Shown one piece after another: positions 21,344 through 32,481 of a stretch of DNA of 32,500 nucleotides. The position numbers and the translations under genes are program-made. The notes below the pieces were generated by a model. It made no database searches, was not told the origin of the DNA, and saw only the letters and a program-made list of their open reading frames with translations. Source of the stretch: Tubiluchus corallicola (taxonomy: Eukaryota > Priapulida > Priapulimorpha > Priapulimorphida > Tubiluchidae); assembly GCA_030141605.1 (NCBI GenBank), contig JAQGDQ010000568.1:37501-70000 (forward strand). Reading direction: 5' to 3'. The stretch's first letter is position 1; each line of letters opens with the position of its first letter.

Positions 21344-21931
21344 TATTGTATTGTATTGTATTGTATTGTATTGTATTGTATTGTATTGTATTGTATTGTA
21401 TTGTATTGTATTGTATTGTATTGTATTGTATTGTATTGTATTGTATTGTATTGTATTGCATAGCGTTGCGTTGCGTTGCGTTGCGTTGCATTGCGTTGCA
21501 TTGCATTACATTACATTACATTACATTACATTACATTACATTACATTACATTACATTACATTACATTACATTACATTATATTATATTATATTATATTATA
21601 TTATATTATATTATATTATATTATATTATATTATATTATATTATATTATATTATATTATATTATATTATATTATATTATATACATCACATCACATCACAT
21701 CACATCACATCACATCACATCACATCACATCACATCACATCACATCACATCACATCACATCACATCACATCACATTACATTACATTACATTACATTACAT
21801 TACATTACATTACATTACATTATATTATATTATATTATATTATATTATATTATATTATATTATATTATATTATATTATATTATATTATATTATATTATAT
21901 TATATTATATTACATTATATTATGTATTATA
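21344..21931. repeat. 590-bp pentanucleotide array with seven successive unit types
   Basis: Order: (TATTG)n 21344-21458; GCGTT/GCATT mixed, about 21463-21503; (CATTA)n 21504-21578; (TATTA)n 21579-21680; (CATCA)n 21683-21772; (CATTA)n 21773-21820; (TATTA)n 21821-about 21931. Every type differs from the next by one or two transitions within a TAYTR-like frame. Long open frames in all three plus frames are repeat translation only. Confidence 0.98.
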
Positions 21932-22379
21932 TTCAATTTGTATTAAATCGATATTAAATTTATCAGATTTTGGCCTCATTACACATCACTGCTCTTCATT
22001 AGTTCAATTTGAAAACTCCAATATGATAATGATTTTGTAAAATCAATACAGTCTTAATACGATCACAGATTTCCACTAAATTACCACACGGTATGAACCA
22101 TTTATACAACCATTTAGACGTAAAGTGCAGTAATTGATTAGGTTTAGCGATAATATTCGTTATTTGAGTTTTTTGATGTCTAACAAGAAGAATTTTATGT
22201 ATTTTTTGTCATCTATAGGCATATTTGCTCTATAGATGCATTCCATACTCAAACTTAAACCAATAAGTTAACCTATTTTTGAAACATTTATCTTGATCTA
22301 TGTACCACCCACGGGCTTTGACTTAATTTAGCAAAATTTTCAAAATTAAAAATAACAATAATAATGCAATTTAATAACA
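21932..22379. other. AT-rich intergenic DNA, nothing recognised
   Basis: No ORF of note, repeat or motif cluster. CTATAGGCATATTTGCTCTATAG (about 22213) is a partial inverted repeat. Confidence 0.45.
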
Positions 22380-22830
22380 CATCACTGGACGAGTAAGTGT
22401 GAACCCTTGAGGCAACACAGGTGTGAAAATGGACTTATCAGAAATCGCAGTAATTCGTTGATTCGTCAGACCACACTAGAGGATGCATTACCTCTGATGG
22501 CAGTACACATGTCAGCGTGTTTGTAAAGCCAGCACACACCCAGAAGGTAAACCGAACGCCATTGTGGAACAACAGGAACGGAATTTGGAAAACAATGAGT
22601 TAACTCCATTCTCCAACACCTGTAGCAGCGTTATCAGCTGGATCAGCTCGAGCTGCAAACTGTGCATTGAAAGCAGAGGGCAAGAGCGTTCAATGGCGCT
22701 TTTTAACGTTTAAATTTGCGAGAAATATTTTCACTTCACACACCTGAGGTGGTCGAGATAGCGATCTTCATCGCATAACAGCTTAAATACCCACGGAAAG
22801 AAAAATAAGTGAGCTAGCTTTACTGGTGCG
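22380..22830. promoter_or_regulatory. Candidate conserved non-coding / enhancer region
   Basis: Repeat-free, balanced sequence with a T-box-like AGGTGTGAA (22419), Sox-like CCATTGTGGAACAACAGG and AACAATG, E boxes CACCTG and CAGCTG (22635), and GTTTGTAAAG. No ORF. Function is inferred from motif density. Confidence 0.35.
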
Positions 22831-22911
22831 AGTTTACAAACTGTGCCTTAGTTGGGAAATAATCGGAAGTTTAAATACTTTTCACAACTGAATCCGTCGC
22901 TTCATTAGTCA

Positions 22912-23260
22912 GTCCAGTTAGTCGGTTGGTCGGTTGGTCAGTCTATTGCCGCTAAAGCAGTCAAGCAATTAAATCACTCAGTCAGGTGCCAACCAGCTAG
23001 TGAAATGGCCCTAGAAAGCAACCAGCTAGCCAACCTAGCAACTAGTCAACGAACTAAACAGGCAGCAAACATGCAAGTTGGTTACGTCGGTTAGTCAGTC
23101 CATTGCCGCTAAAATTAAATCATTCAGTAAGGTGCCAACCAGCTAGTGAAATGACCCTAGAAAGCAACCAGTTAGCCAACCTAGCAAGTAGTCAACGAAC
23201 CAAACAAGCAGCAAATATTCAAGTTGGTTAACTGGTCTGTTAGTCAGTCAGTCGGTTAGC
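22912..23260. repeat. Tandem duplication, period 146 bp, with GTTAGTCAG-rich edges
   Basis: GTGCCAACCAGCTAGTGAAA occurs at 22986 and 23132. Both copies share TTGCCGCTAAA, TTAAATCA, CCTAGAAAGCAACCAG, TAGCCAACCTAGCA, GTCAACGAAC and CAAGTTGGTTA. The flanks hold irregular GTCGGTTGGTC and AGTCAGTC words, as if the whole block grew from a short GTTAGTCA-like repeat. Confidence 0.9.
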
Positions 23261-24565
23261 CTACAATCAGTCAGTCGATCAATCGATGAACCTAAGATTG
23301 CAGTAAAATATTTGTATTAATAAAGTATTTGTTTCGAGTGGCACTTTTATATTAGTCTCCTAATTAAGTCTGCTAACTATTTTACATGTATCAGTTGAAC
23401 AGTGAACATTGTGATCAGTGAACAGTGAATGAACAGCAGTGAACAGTGGTTGCGCATCAATCGACCAGAGGAAGTATCAGTTAAAGGATGTTGATTCCAG
23501 ACATCCGTCTAAATAAACCAAACCTATCAAATCGTTCCCCTGAGCAAATGCCTCTTTAATACACGTGGATGTATGCTGGAATAATCCCTAGCATGGGAGA
23601 CCATCCAAAAAGCATTAGCGGGAAAAGTCCCTCTTTTGCTGAGACAGAAATCTTATACTAACCATTACGATTAATACATATTTAGATTTTTAGCATAGAG
23701 TTGTTTACTATATTTTGCTGATAAGTTATGCCATTTATAATGTATAAAATGCAAATTAAAATCAAATTTACACTTTAACTGCATTGTACACTTACATGCA
23801 TATTATTTTTGGATGACAAACCTATCAGTACCAACGTGCAACGTCGTATAGTAGACAATTGTTTAGTTTTGTTCGCTTTAGTTCAATGAAACTTTAATGT
23901 TAATTGAATAATATGAGATTATGCCAAAAAAACTTGCCGACGTTTTGATCACGATGTTAAAGGGAAGAAAATAACTGAATAGATTGGTAATTACCACATT
24001 GACGTTTACAGACTTTATGCATGTAAACAAGCACCAAGTTTTTGTGTGATCACACCTTACAGTTTTGAAGCCGGCGTATACCACATTAAGATAATTTTCT
24101 TATGTTGGCAGCGAGGCTGTCAGTACAGTATGATACTGAAGTACTTCGTACCTTTGCAAAATACCGTGCTTGCAAAATTGAATCGTACCGTAATTTCCTA
24201 CCAACCTGCGTACCAAGTTTACGTGAGATCTACTATATGAGTGGCATAGAATTAATTGTAATCTTCATTAGTTTATCAGCTCCATACTATTTCATAGCAA
24301 AGACGTAAAATACTCAAAGTAATTTACGGGAAATGGCAACTAGCGCTTCTAAACAACTTGACTATTTTGTACCCAAAAAAGAACTAATCTTCGTGGCTAG
24401 TAGTAACATAACTGTTTTGTTTGCGCGTGCTGTCTTAATTGGGGGGAAACAATAAGTCTATCCATCAGCAAAACAAGTCACGTTCAGGTGCTGAGCAATG
24501 AAGATGCTACAAGAAGCTGAGGAAAATGGTTCGAAATGGCAATACTGTAATTCCGTATCATACTT
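23261..24565. other. Intergenic sequence with minor repeats
   Basis: 23399-23450 has four or more copies of a CAGTGAACA-like word. At 23570-23640, AATCCCTAGCATGGGAGACC resembles the 5S rRNA internal promoter word GATGGGAGACC, possibly a relic of a 5S-derived SINE (weak). Short frames at 23878-24308 overlap on both strands and have no recognisable domain. Confidence 0.35.
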
Positions 24566-25158
24566 TTAAAGCAAAACCGGACTCAATCTTTGACGCTAAG
24601 TCAAAACAACCTACTCCTTAAAATACTGAAAGGAAACATACTATTTTTTCAAAAATGACTTACGTGGAAGAATTATTACCACACAAACACAGTTTCACGT
24701 TCGCGCCATTAGTTCTTTGCTGTTACATGCATTTCGCCATTCGCTAGTTAAACGGGCACTAAAAAACAGCATTTTTTGGAAGCAAAAAACAGGTGCTGTA
24801 CCTGTCAGTTCAGATGTGTTAGTTTGCGAGGATCTACGCATGTTCGACAGTTCATGCGTGACCACAGTGGTAAATTTGAAATTTGCAATAGTACAACACA
24901 CTGAATAACTTACAATAGCACTATACTTCAATTTTCGCTTTCGCAAACACGAGCAACGCGTCCGTGGAATATTTTTGCTGTTAAAAATTACCTTAATTTG
25001 TGACGTCATCAATAGTTAGGCTTGCCCATTGTTAATTAAGTTTCTAATCTATTATGCAATTATCAGAAACGTTTTTGCAGTATTAATTGTATTAAAATGT
25101 GTACTTTTATCTTGCTTGAAAATGGGATAGTATATGAAAAATCATCCATTACTTTTAT
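24566..25158 (-). mobile_element. TIR element family, copy D (reverse orientation)
   Basis: About 593 bp. The low-coordinate end TTAAAGCAAAACCGGACTC matches the reverse complement of the right ends of copies A-C. The high-coordinate end TATGAAAAATCATCCATTAC is a degraded version of their left ends. Central blocks such as CGTTCGCGCCATTAG, AACAGGTGCTGTACCTGTCA and TTTGTGACGTCATCAATAG match in reverse. Confidence 0.82.
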
Positions 25159-26397
25159 CATTTTTACCATGCCGTAATTTCGTACCTTACCCTACGATAC
25201 TGCCAGTCGGGTATTTCCGAACTGACGAATTTACTATTTAGTAATCAGAATGATCGTGGAATGCACTGAAGGTCAAAGTCAAAGTTCCCAGGCAGGTCTT
25301 AAAATACCTCAGTATCTGCCACTAATGACTGCTCCGAGCGTTAATTCATGTTATTCAAATCGAGTGTTTTCGTTTCACAGACCTAACAATTATCACCATT
25401 TAACGAAATTTCTGAAATTTGATGGACTTGACTTAGCCAGCTTATGGCGTTCTTTAGCTGAAGTGGCCCGGCGAAATGCAACTGGTGAGAATCGTCCAAA
25501 GTAAACAGTCACAAAACTCGGCAACACTTTTGGCTGCCACTTCTTCTATTGGGGGGCTGAAGTGTGCCATTGTATGGTTGTATAGGACCGCACCAGGACA
25601 CGAAAAGTTGAGCAGTGTTGTGTTCACAAGGTAAACAATGGCCTGACATCTAGAGTTCAGAGCAGTCTGCATTACTGCCAAATGACCAGAGTACTTGAAA
25701 TTCCTTCAAGTACTCCAAGAGGTTGGCAAAAATGAAGTGGTTTTAGTGATGGCAGAGCTGAAAGCAGACGGGGCGGGGGGGGGGAGTACGTGAGAGAACC
25801 AGCCCGGTTTCATGTCATCAAAAAATCAATAATTTTAGCACATTATGTAGTTTCAATCGTTTATATTTTTAAATTCTTCATTAGTCTACAATTTCAATCG
25901 TCTATATCTTCAAACTGCAATCCTAGATTGCAGATTCCTTGGTACTTGAACTGGCGTTAGCGAATTAGTGATCGTCTCTGCACTTCTGTCCGCCTCCGGA
26001 GGGGGTCGTAGCAGGAAAACATAAGCAAATCATCTTCCCGCGACTAACACTGGCTCTTCAGTTTGGTAACATAATAGGTTTTGTTTGTGGAAGGAATGTG
26101 TGTATTCGGGATGTGAGATATAAAGACCATTAAAATCAGTGACAAATTCCGAAAATGAGGTTTTTTAATTTATTTAGATACTGCGTATAACTAGCACTAA
26201 TTACTAAAATTTTTAGTAATTATTAGTTATTAATTAATAACTTTTTGAACCAATAAACAACGAATAAGAAACAAAGATATAGAGGAAGTGACGAAGCAAG
26301 GAAGGAAGGAGGAAACAGAGGAGTAAATGATGGAAAACATGTATTAACGAATTACTATGATGAAATAGGTATCTGAATGAATGAGTAAATGAATGGC
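25159..26397. other. Intergenic sequence, no gene recognised
   Basis: It includes an 11-bp perfect hairpin (25689-25715) and a G-rich run (25770-25784). Short frames at 25250-25504 and 25454-25681 (opposite strands, overlapping) have no recognisable domain. A patch at 25960-26060 (CGCCTCCGGAGGGGGTCG) is GC-richer. Confidence 0.4.
25689..25715. repeat. Perfect 11-bp inverted repeat with 5-nt loop
   Basis: GAGTACTTGAA, loop ATTCC, TTCAAGTACTC. No gene ends nearby, so its role is unknown. Confidence 0.85.
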
Positions 26398-26669
26398 TGT
26401 ATGAATGAATGAATGAATGAATGAATGAATGAGTGTATGAATGAATGAATGAATGAATGAATGAATGAATGAATGAATGAATGAATGAATGAATGAATGA
26501 ATGAATGAATGAATGAATGAATGAATGAATGAATGAGTGTATGAATGAATGAATGAATGAATGAATGAATGAATGAATGAATGAATGAATGAATGAATGA
26601 ATGAATGAATGAATGAATGAATGAATGAATGAATGAATGAATGAATGAATATATATATATATATATATT
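26398..26669. repeat. (GAAT)n array followed by (TA)n
   Basis: About 245 bases of GAAT with a few GAGT/GTAT variants, then (AT)n at about 26650-26668. On the minus strand this is the (ATTC)n tail directly following the 3' end of the retrotransposon remnant at 26670. Confidence 0.97.
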
Positions 26670-27826
26670 AATTCTTTATTTGTCATAAAAACGGTTCCCT
26701 CATTATAATAAAATTGAGTAAGCCTCAGCGTAATGTTAAAATAACAACACTGTTCAAGACAAATGCGTCCAGTGCATACTAAAAAAACTAAAGTGCAAAC
26801 TATATACAATATAATGAACATATTTACAAATACCATATTAAAATATTTTTACAAACTATTATAGGAAAGTACATTAAATTTTACATTACATAGTGCACAC
26901 TATTTACACATTTAACATTACGAAACACGAAACTAACATAACACGTATTACATTACATTATTTTTTTTTAAAAAATTTCATTTTTAATCATTATATGGAG
27001 TCAGGGGCGGGGGTAGATGAAAGTGGAGTCTGTGTAATTAGTATCAGATGCACAATGTGGAAGTTGAAACCCGTTATATTGATATTCTTTTAATTTCTTT
27101 TTAAAGTGGTGGAGAGATTCTATTTGTTTTATTTCACTGGGTAGTAAGTTCCATAAATGTATGGCCTGTTTTGATATAGAGTTATTTCCAAATTTATTGT
27201 TTACTGTAATTTGCTTTAAATTGTATGTTCTAGTGTTCAATGTGGTATCAGGAATAAATGCTAAGGGATTGTTTGTAAATGGAATGCTCAGTTTATTTAT
27301 ATATTTATAAAGAAATATCAGTGTTTTGGAATCTCGATAGGCTTGTAATATTGGTATTTTTGTGGACGTTCTTAAGCTTGTTGCAGAAGCAGCATGTTGA
27401 TTAGCAGTTTTGTTAGAGTAGCCATGAATTAATCTAAGTGCATAGTTTTGCATTGTATTTAGTTTTCTAAAGTTTTCATATTTAACGTTTTGAAGTAAAG
27501 TGCAACCATATAGATAATGTGGTAATATTAGACTTTTGTAGATGAGAATTTTTGTTTTCTTGGTTAGATAGCCTCCGGCGTAAGAATGTCGTGCTTAATG
27601 CCATCTTGTTGTCTATTTGATGAAACTGTTCATCCCAAGTGAGTTTATTGTCGACAGTAATGCCTAAAAATTTTACAGTTTTTGCTTGTTCTATGGAACA
27701 GTCACCTACTTTTAGTGTTGCATTAGAAGTAATGTCATTGGATTTGGGTGATATTACCATAAATTCTGTCTTATCATCATTCATTTTTAAACCAAAATAG
27801 TTAAATGCTGCATTTATATTTGTTAT
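26670..27826 (-). pseudogene. 5'-truncated, frameshifted non-LTR retrotransposon (RT C-terminus plus 3' UTR), CR1/L2/Jockey-like
   Basis: Minus strand. From about 27826 the frame reads NYFGLKMNDDKTEFMVI, then VKFLGITVDNKLTW, the motif pair that follows the catalytic palm in CR1/L2/Jockey-type reverse transcriptases. After a frameshift near 27570 the next frame gives LILPHYLYGCTLLQN and then MQNYALRLIHG, and later HLWNLLPSEIK and HFKKKLKEY near its end, closing at about 27001. These are the usual C-terminal thumb/tail motifs. The upstream endonuclease and palm (YADD) are missing. 26670-27000 is an AT-rich 3' UTR ending GACAAATAAAGAATT, then (TA)n and (ATTC)n. It is inactive because of the truncation and frameshift. 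The exact clade cannot be fixed from this piece. Confidence 0.88.
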
Positions 27827-28318
27827 GTATGAATGAATGAATGAATGAATGAATGAATGAATGAATGATTGAATAAGTGGATGAATGGATGGATAAATGA
27901 ATGAATGAATAAATGAATGAATGCGCGAATGATTGAATGAATGAATGAAAGAATGAATGAATGAGTAAGTGAATGAATGTACAAATGATTGAATGAATGA
28001 ATGAATGAGTGGATGAATGAATGAATGAATGAATGAATGAATAAATGAATGAGTAAGTGAATGAATGTGCTAATGATTGGTTGAATGAATGATTGAATGA
28101 ATGATTGAAAGAACGAACGAACGAACTAACAACGAATGAATGAATGAATGAATGAATGAATGAATGAACGAGTGAGTGAATGAATGAACAAATGAATGAA
28201 TGAACAAACGAATAGAAATGAATAAATGTGAGTATGAAAAATAAACAATGAACAAACACATATTGATTAATTACTCTGAAAAAGCAGGTATCTGAATGAA
28301 CGAATGAATGAATGAACA
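27827..28318. repeat. Degenerate (GAAT)n array
   Basis: About 490 bases of GAAT-derived units with many substitutions (GATT, GAGT, GAAC, GTAC), more eroded than the array at 26398. It begins exactly where the retrotransposon remnant is truncated. The His/Ser/Phe/Ile frames on the minus strand are repeat translation. Confidence 0.95.
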
Positions 28319-29315
<997 letters not shown>

Positions 29316-29339
29316 TTAATACCCTTAATAGTATTACAT

Positions 29340-29900
29340 TAAGCTTATATGGCTGTACTGTTTTCCAAATATGGCGTCCAGCAAACGATTTGCAAAATAA
29401 ACCGACGCCTTATTGTACGCCTTAAAAGTAGACGAAAACCAGGCTGCACTGTCAAGCTTTGACGTGTATAAATATTTCACTGCAAGTTCACCTAAACTCT
29501 GTAAATAAATTCTATTCCACCTCGCGCCGGTTAGCATAAATATTAGGCTTATTCGGGGGCGACGAGAGAGGCTTTAATAACATAGATTCTCCTCTCCTTT
29601 CAACGCGTCATTTCTCTTCCCAAAAAACGCTACTGCTTATCCCGAAAATAAAGCAAACACAGGCACAAACGCGGTTTGGGATATGTATTGAGGAACGGCA
29701 GTTTGCCAAAATATTTAAATTGTTTTTCATCGTCGGTTATTAGCTTGGTAAAGCTTGTGCAATGGAAGCGAATGCTGTTTACATAGTTTTTCCGTTGGTT
29801 GCAAACATTGAGAATGTCACCTTGTGGCTTCTGACCACAGAAGATGGCGAGGTGGTGACGGCAACGGAGACTGCTAATTATCACGCAGCTTTCTTGACAT
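29340..29900. promoter_or_regulatory. Candidate conserved non-coding region
   Basis: Balanced sequence without repeats. Notable words: GTATAAATATTTCACTGCAA, CTGTAAATAAATTC (forkhead type), GCGCCGGTTAGCATAAATATTAG and a YY1-like AAGATGGCGAGG (29839). Two minus-strand frames show no domain. Inference only. Confidence 0.25.
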
Positions 29901-29934
29901 TACTATAACTATTACAATCTAAGAATACAAGTAT

Positions 29935-30090
29935 AGATCAAACTAATAAAGTGATATCGTCTGCATACATAACATGATTCAATAATCATTTTACGATTTA
30001 ATTTATGCAGTTTTAACTTTTACACGATACAAAAGTTCAATAGAAGAAGGGATAAGATACCACCTTGTCTGACGCTTTCAGAGTAGCACT
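29935..30090 (-). pseudogene. Decayed reverse transcriptase fragment with RQGG and YADD motifs
   Basis: Minus strand: VRQGGILS at 30050-30073 followed by LLLLNF, and HVMYADDITLLV with YADD at 29956-29967. These are RT palm motifs in the right order, with stops and a shortened spacer between them. The VRQGGILS form differs from the VPQGS form usual in CR1/Jockey relatives of the remnant at 26670-27826, so this is probably another LINE lineage. The limits of the fragment are uncertain. Confidence 0.72.
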
Positions 30091-30244
30091 GTCCCCACGT
30101 TACACATAGTACTTAACTGCTGTACCAAGAGGACAAAAGTTTTTTGGGGTGTTGGGAATTTTTTCATGGTCAATATTTTCGAAGATAGGTAATCTTTATT
30201 CTTCAAGGGTTCAAGTGCAAAGAGAGTAGTGATATAGTGTTGAT

Positions 30245-30290
30245 TTCCACCCTCTGATTGGTGAGAGGGCGGGGCTAACAGGCCAAACAG
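30245..30290. promoter_or_regulatory. CCAAT box plus GC box pair
   Basis: CTGATTGGTGAGAGGGCGGG then GCTAAC: inverted CCAAT (ATTGG) and GGGCGGGGC within 20 bp, the same pair as in the FoxG promoter. No gene was found on either side in the window. It may be a promoter of an unseen transcript or of a retroelement, or chance. Confidence 0.25.
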
Positions 30291-30498
30291 TAAAACTGAG
30301 GTCCCCTCCTTGATAGCACTTTCAGATTGCAATCAGGTTTCAATTTTTGTCTAAAGAAATAAACATCTTAAACATCTAAAGGTATTATTCCTGGGGAAGG
30401 ATTTACTCTATAACTTCCATTTCTCATTTTCTAAGAAATAAACTTCAGGAGTTTTCCCACTTAAAGGAGTTTACATGAGCAAAAAGAGATTCATAAAT

Positions 30499-30775
30499 TA
30501 ATTAATTCATTCATTCATTCATTCATTCATTCATTCATTCATTCATACATTCATTTATACATACATTCATTCATTCATTCGTTCGTTCGTTCGTTCGTTC
30601 GTTCGTTCGTTCGTTCGTTCATTCATTCATTCATTCATTATTTCATTCATTTAATCATTCATTCATTATTTCATTCATTCATTCATTCATTTATTTATTT
30701 ATTCACTCACTCACTCATTCATTTATTCATTCAACCTCTCCGCCTCTCTTTCTCTTTCTCTCTCTCTCTCTCTCC
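30499..30775. repeat. (ATTC)n/(GTTC)n array followed by (CT)n
   Basis: ATTC units, a central GTTC block of about 12 units (30578-30620), ATTC again with TTTATT variants and CACT units, then a CT tract near 30750-30773. The minus-strand frame across 30723-31109 includes the Arg-Glu repeat from CT and is not a gene. Confidence 0.97.
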
Positions 30776-30879
30776 CACATGGTTCTATCGTTCTATCGTT
30801 CTGTCTTTTCTCCACTTTCGTCCTTCTCTGGCTAGTTCTCTCATTAAACCAGTAATTATTTTCACTACAATAATAATTT

Positions 30880-31330
30880 TTCGACAATTCAAGTGTTACT
30901 TTCATCATTCGAATCAAATTTCCATTTTTCTGTAAGCAACGAAAGCGGTACTGCACCGCAGCATCCCAGCCAGCGAAAGAAGAAGCTTCGGCTTCCTTAA
31001 TCACGCAATTAAGAATGCAAAGAAACTGCAGAATGGGTTTCGAATGTGAAGTGGCGCACTCCTTCCCTCTAATCTTCGCCGCCGCAAACGATTCCTCCAA
31101 GAAAATCACTCGTTACCGGCAAAGCGCCTCCTTTTGTTTGCCTTTCCCAGTGCATGTTTGCTGCCATTTATGAAGAAGAAAATTACATCCTCTGCCGGCT
31201 TATAAATATTGCTTTAAATCAGGAAAAACTTCTAAGTGTTGCTTTTTAATGAGAATGCTCGGAGATATTTATTATTTTAATTACTTTTAAATCACAAATT
31301 AAGACAAATGAACTGCAAAATTAAACCAGT
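30880..31330. promoter_or_regulatory. Candidate conserved non-coding / enhancer region
   Basis: Balanced, repeat-free. Words: CAATTAAGAATGCAAAG (homeodomain/POU-like), CCTTTTGTTTGCC (Sox/Fox-like), CAGTGCATGTTTGC, GCCATTTATGAAG (Hox/Cdx-like) and GGCTTATAAATATTG. No domain in any frame. Composition resembles developmental enhancers; inference. Confidence 0.35.
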
Positions 31331-31581
31331 ATGTTAAATCATTTTCGATAATAATACGGTTTGCACTAAATCTGCAAACAATATGTGCGTTAACTACATC
31401 AGATACTTTAAAATAAATGTGTAATAAAAAAATTTCAAACGTTTTCTGCTTCTATTTAGAAATTTTATTTATTTATTTTATTTTAAATCCATTTTGCACA
31501 TTTGAAAGTACATGGCATTTAAAATTTTTTTAGAAACTCTGCTATACTATAAAAATTACAATAGAATCTACTAAAGACATT
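31331..31581. other. AT-rich spacer
   Basis: No gene or distinct motif; TTTATTTATTTTATTTTAAA is a short low-complexity run. Confidence 0.5.
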
Positions 31582-31940
<359 letters not shown>

Positions 31941-31941
<1 letters not shown>

Positions 31942-32290
31942 CTTTTTATTGAGCACGGGGTAGTAGGCCCAACAATAGCATAACAAAACAATAATATATG
32001 GCATAAGTACATAACAGGCAGAACGAGATACTTACAAAAGCTAAGTACAGACATACTATATAAATGAGTATGATCAAGGTTTTAACTCGAGTGTTTAAAT
32101 TTTGATAATACACAGTGTGTTAATTCACAAATAATTTTTGAGTCTAAATTTCATAAAGTATCAACATCAATAATTGTCTGACCTATGTGTCTATAACACA
32201 TAAATTCTCAGTTACTTCACAACTACACATTACATGTTTTTCAGTTTGAACACTTGAAATGCACTAACAAAGTCGCAGTTCACGGTCAAC
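31941..32290 (-). mobile_element. Probable retroelement 3' UTR abutting (AACT)n
   Basis: Minus strand ends GGGCCTACTACCCCGTGCTC then AATAAAAAG and the (AACT)n array. The rest is AT-rich like the 3' UTR at 26670-27000. No coding motif remains in the window. The arrangement rather than sequence identity supports the call. Confidence 0.4.
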
Positions 32291-32294
32291 ACGG

Positions 32295-32298
<4 letters not shown>

Positions 32299-32326
<28 letters not shown>

Positions 32327-32481
32327 CATACATACATACATACATACATACATACATACATACATACATACATACATACATACATACATACATTCATACA
32401 TACATACATACATACATACATACATACATACATACATACATACATACATACATACATACATACATACATACATACATACAT
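32299..32481. repeat. (CATA)n array
   Basis: About 180 bases of CATA with a single CATT variant. The Tyr-Ile-His-Thr and Met-Tyr-Val-Cys frames are repeat translation. Confidence 0.98.

Noticed and set aside
21262-22040. Three overlapping open frames of 156-231 codons
   Set aside because: All lie on the pentanucleotide array and consist of the same five-residue cycle; none has non-repeat content beyond a short tail.
23570-23640. 5S rRNA gene fragment
   Set aside because: Only about ten bases (ATGGGAGACC) match the internal promoter; no further 5S sequence is seen, so at most it is a SINE relic.
25770-25784. G-rich run as a G-quadruplex regulatory element
   Set aside because: It is a single G run broken by one C, without four spaced G-tracts in a clear pattern; no gene nearby.
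26234-26836. 200-codon minus-strand frame (His-Ser-Phe-Ile repeats)
   Set aside because: Translation of the GAAT array with short random ends; no domain.
30723-31109. 128-codon minus-strand frame
   Set aside because: It starts in enhancer-like unique sequence, ends in the Arg-Glu repeat from the CT tract, and has no domain.
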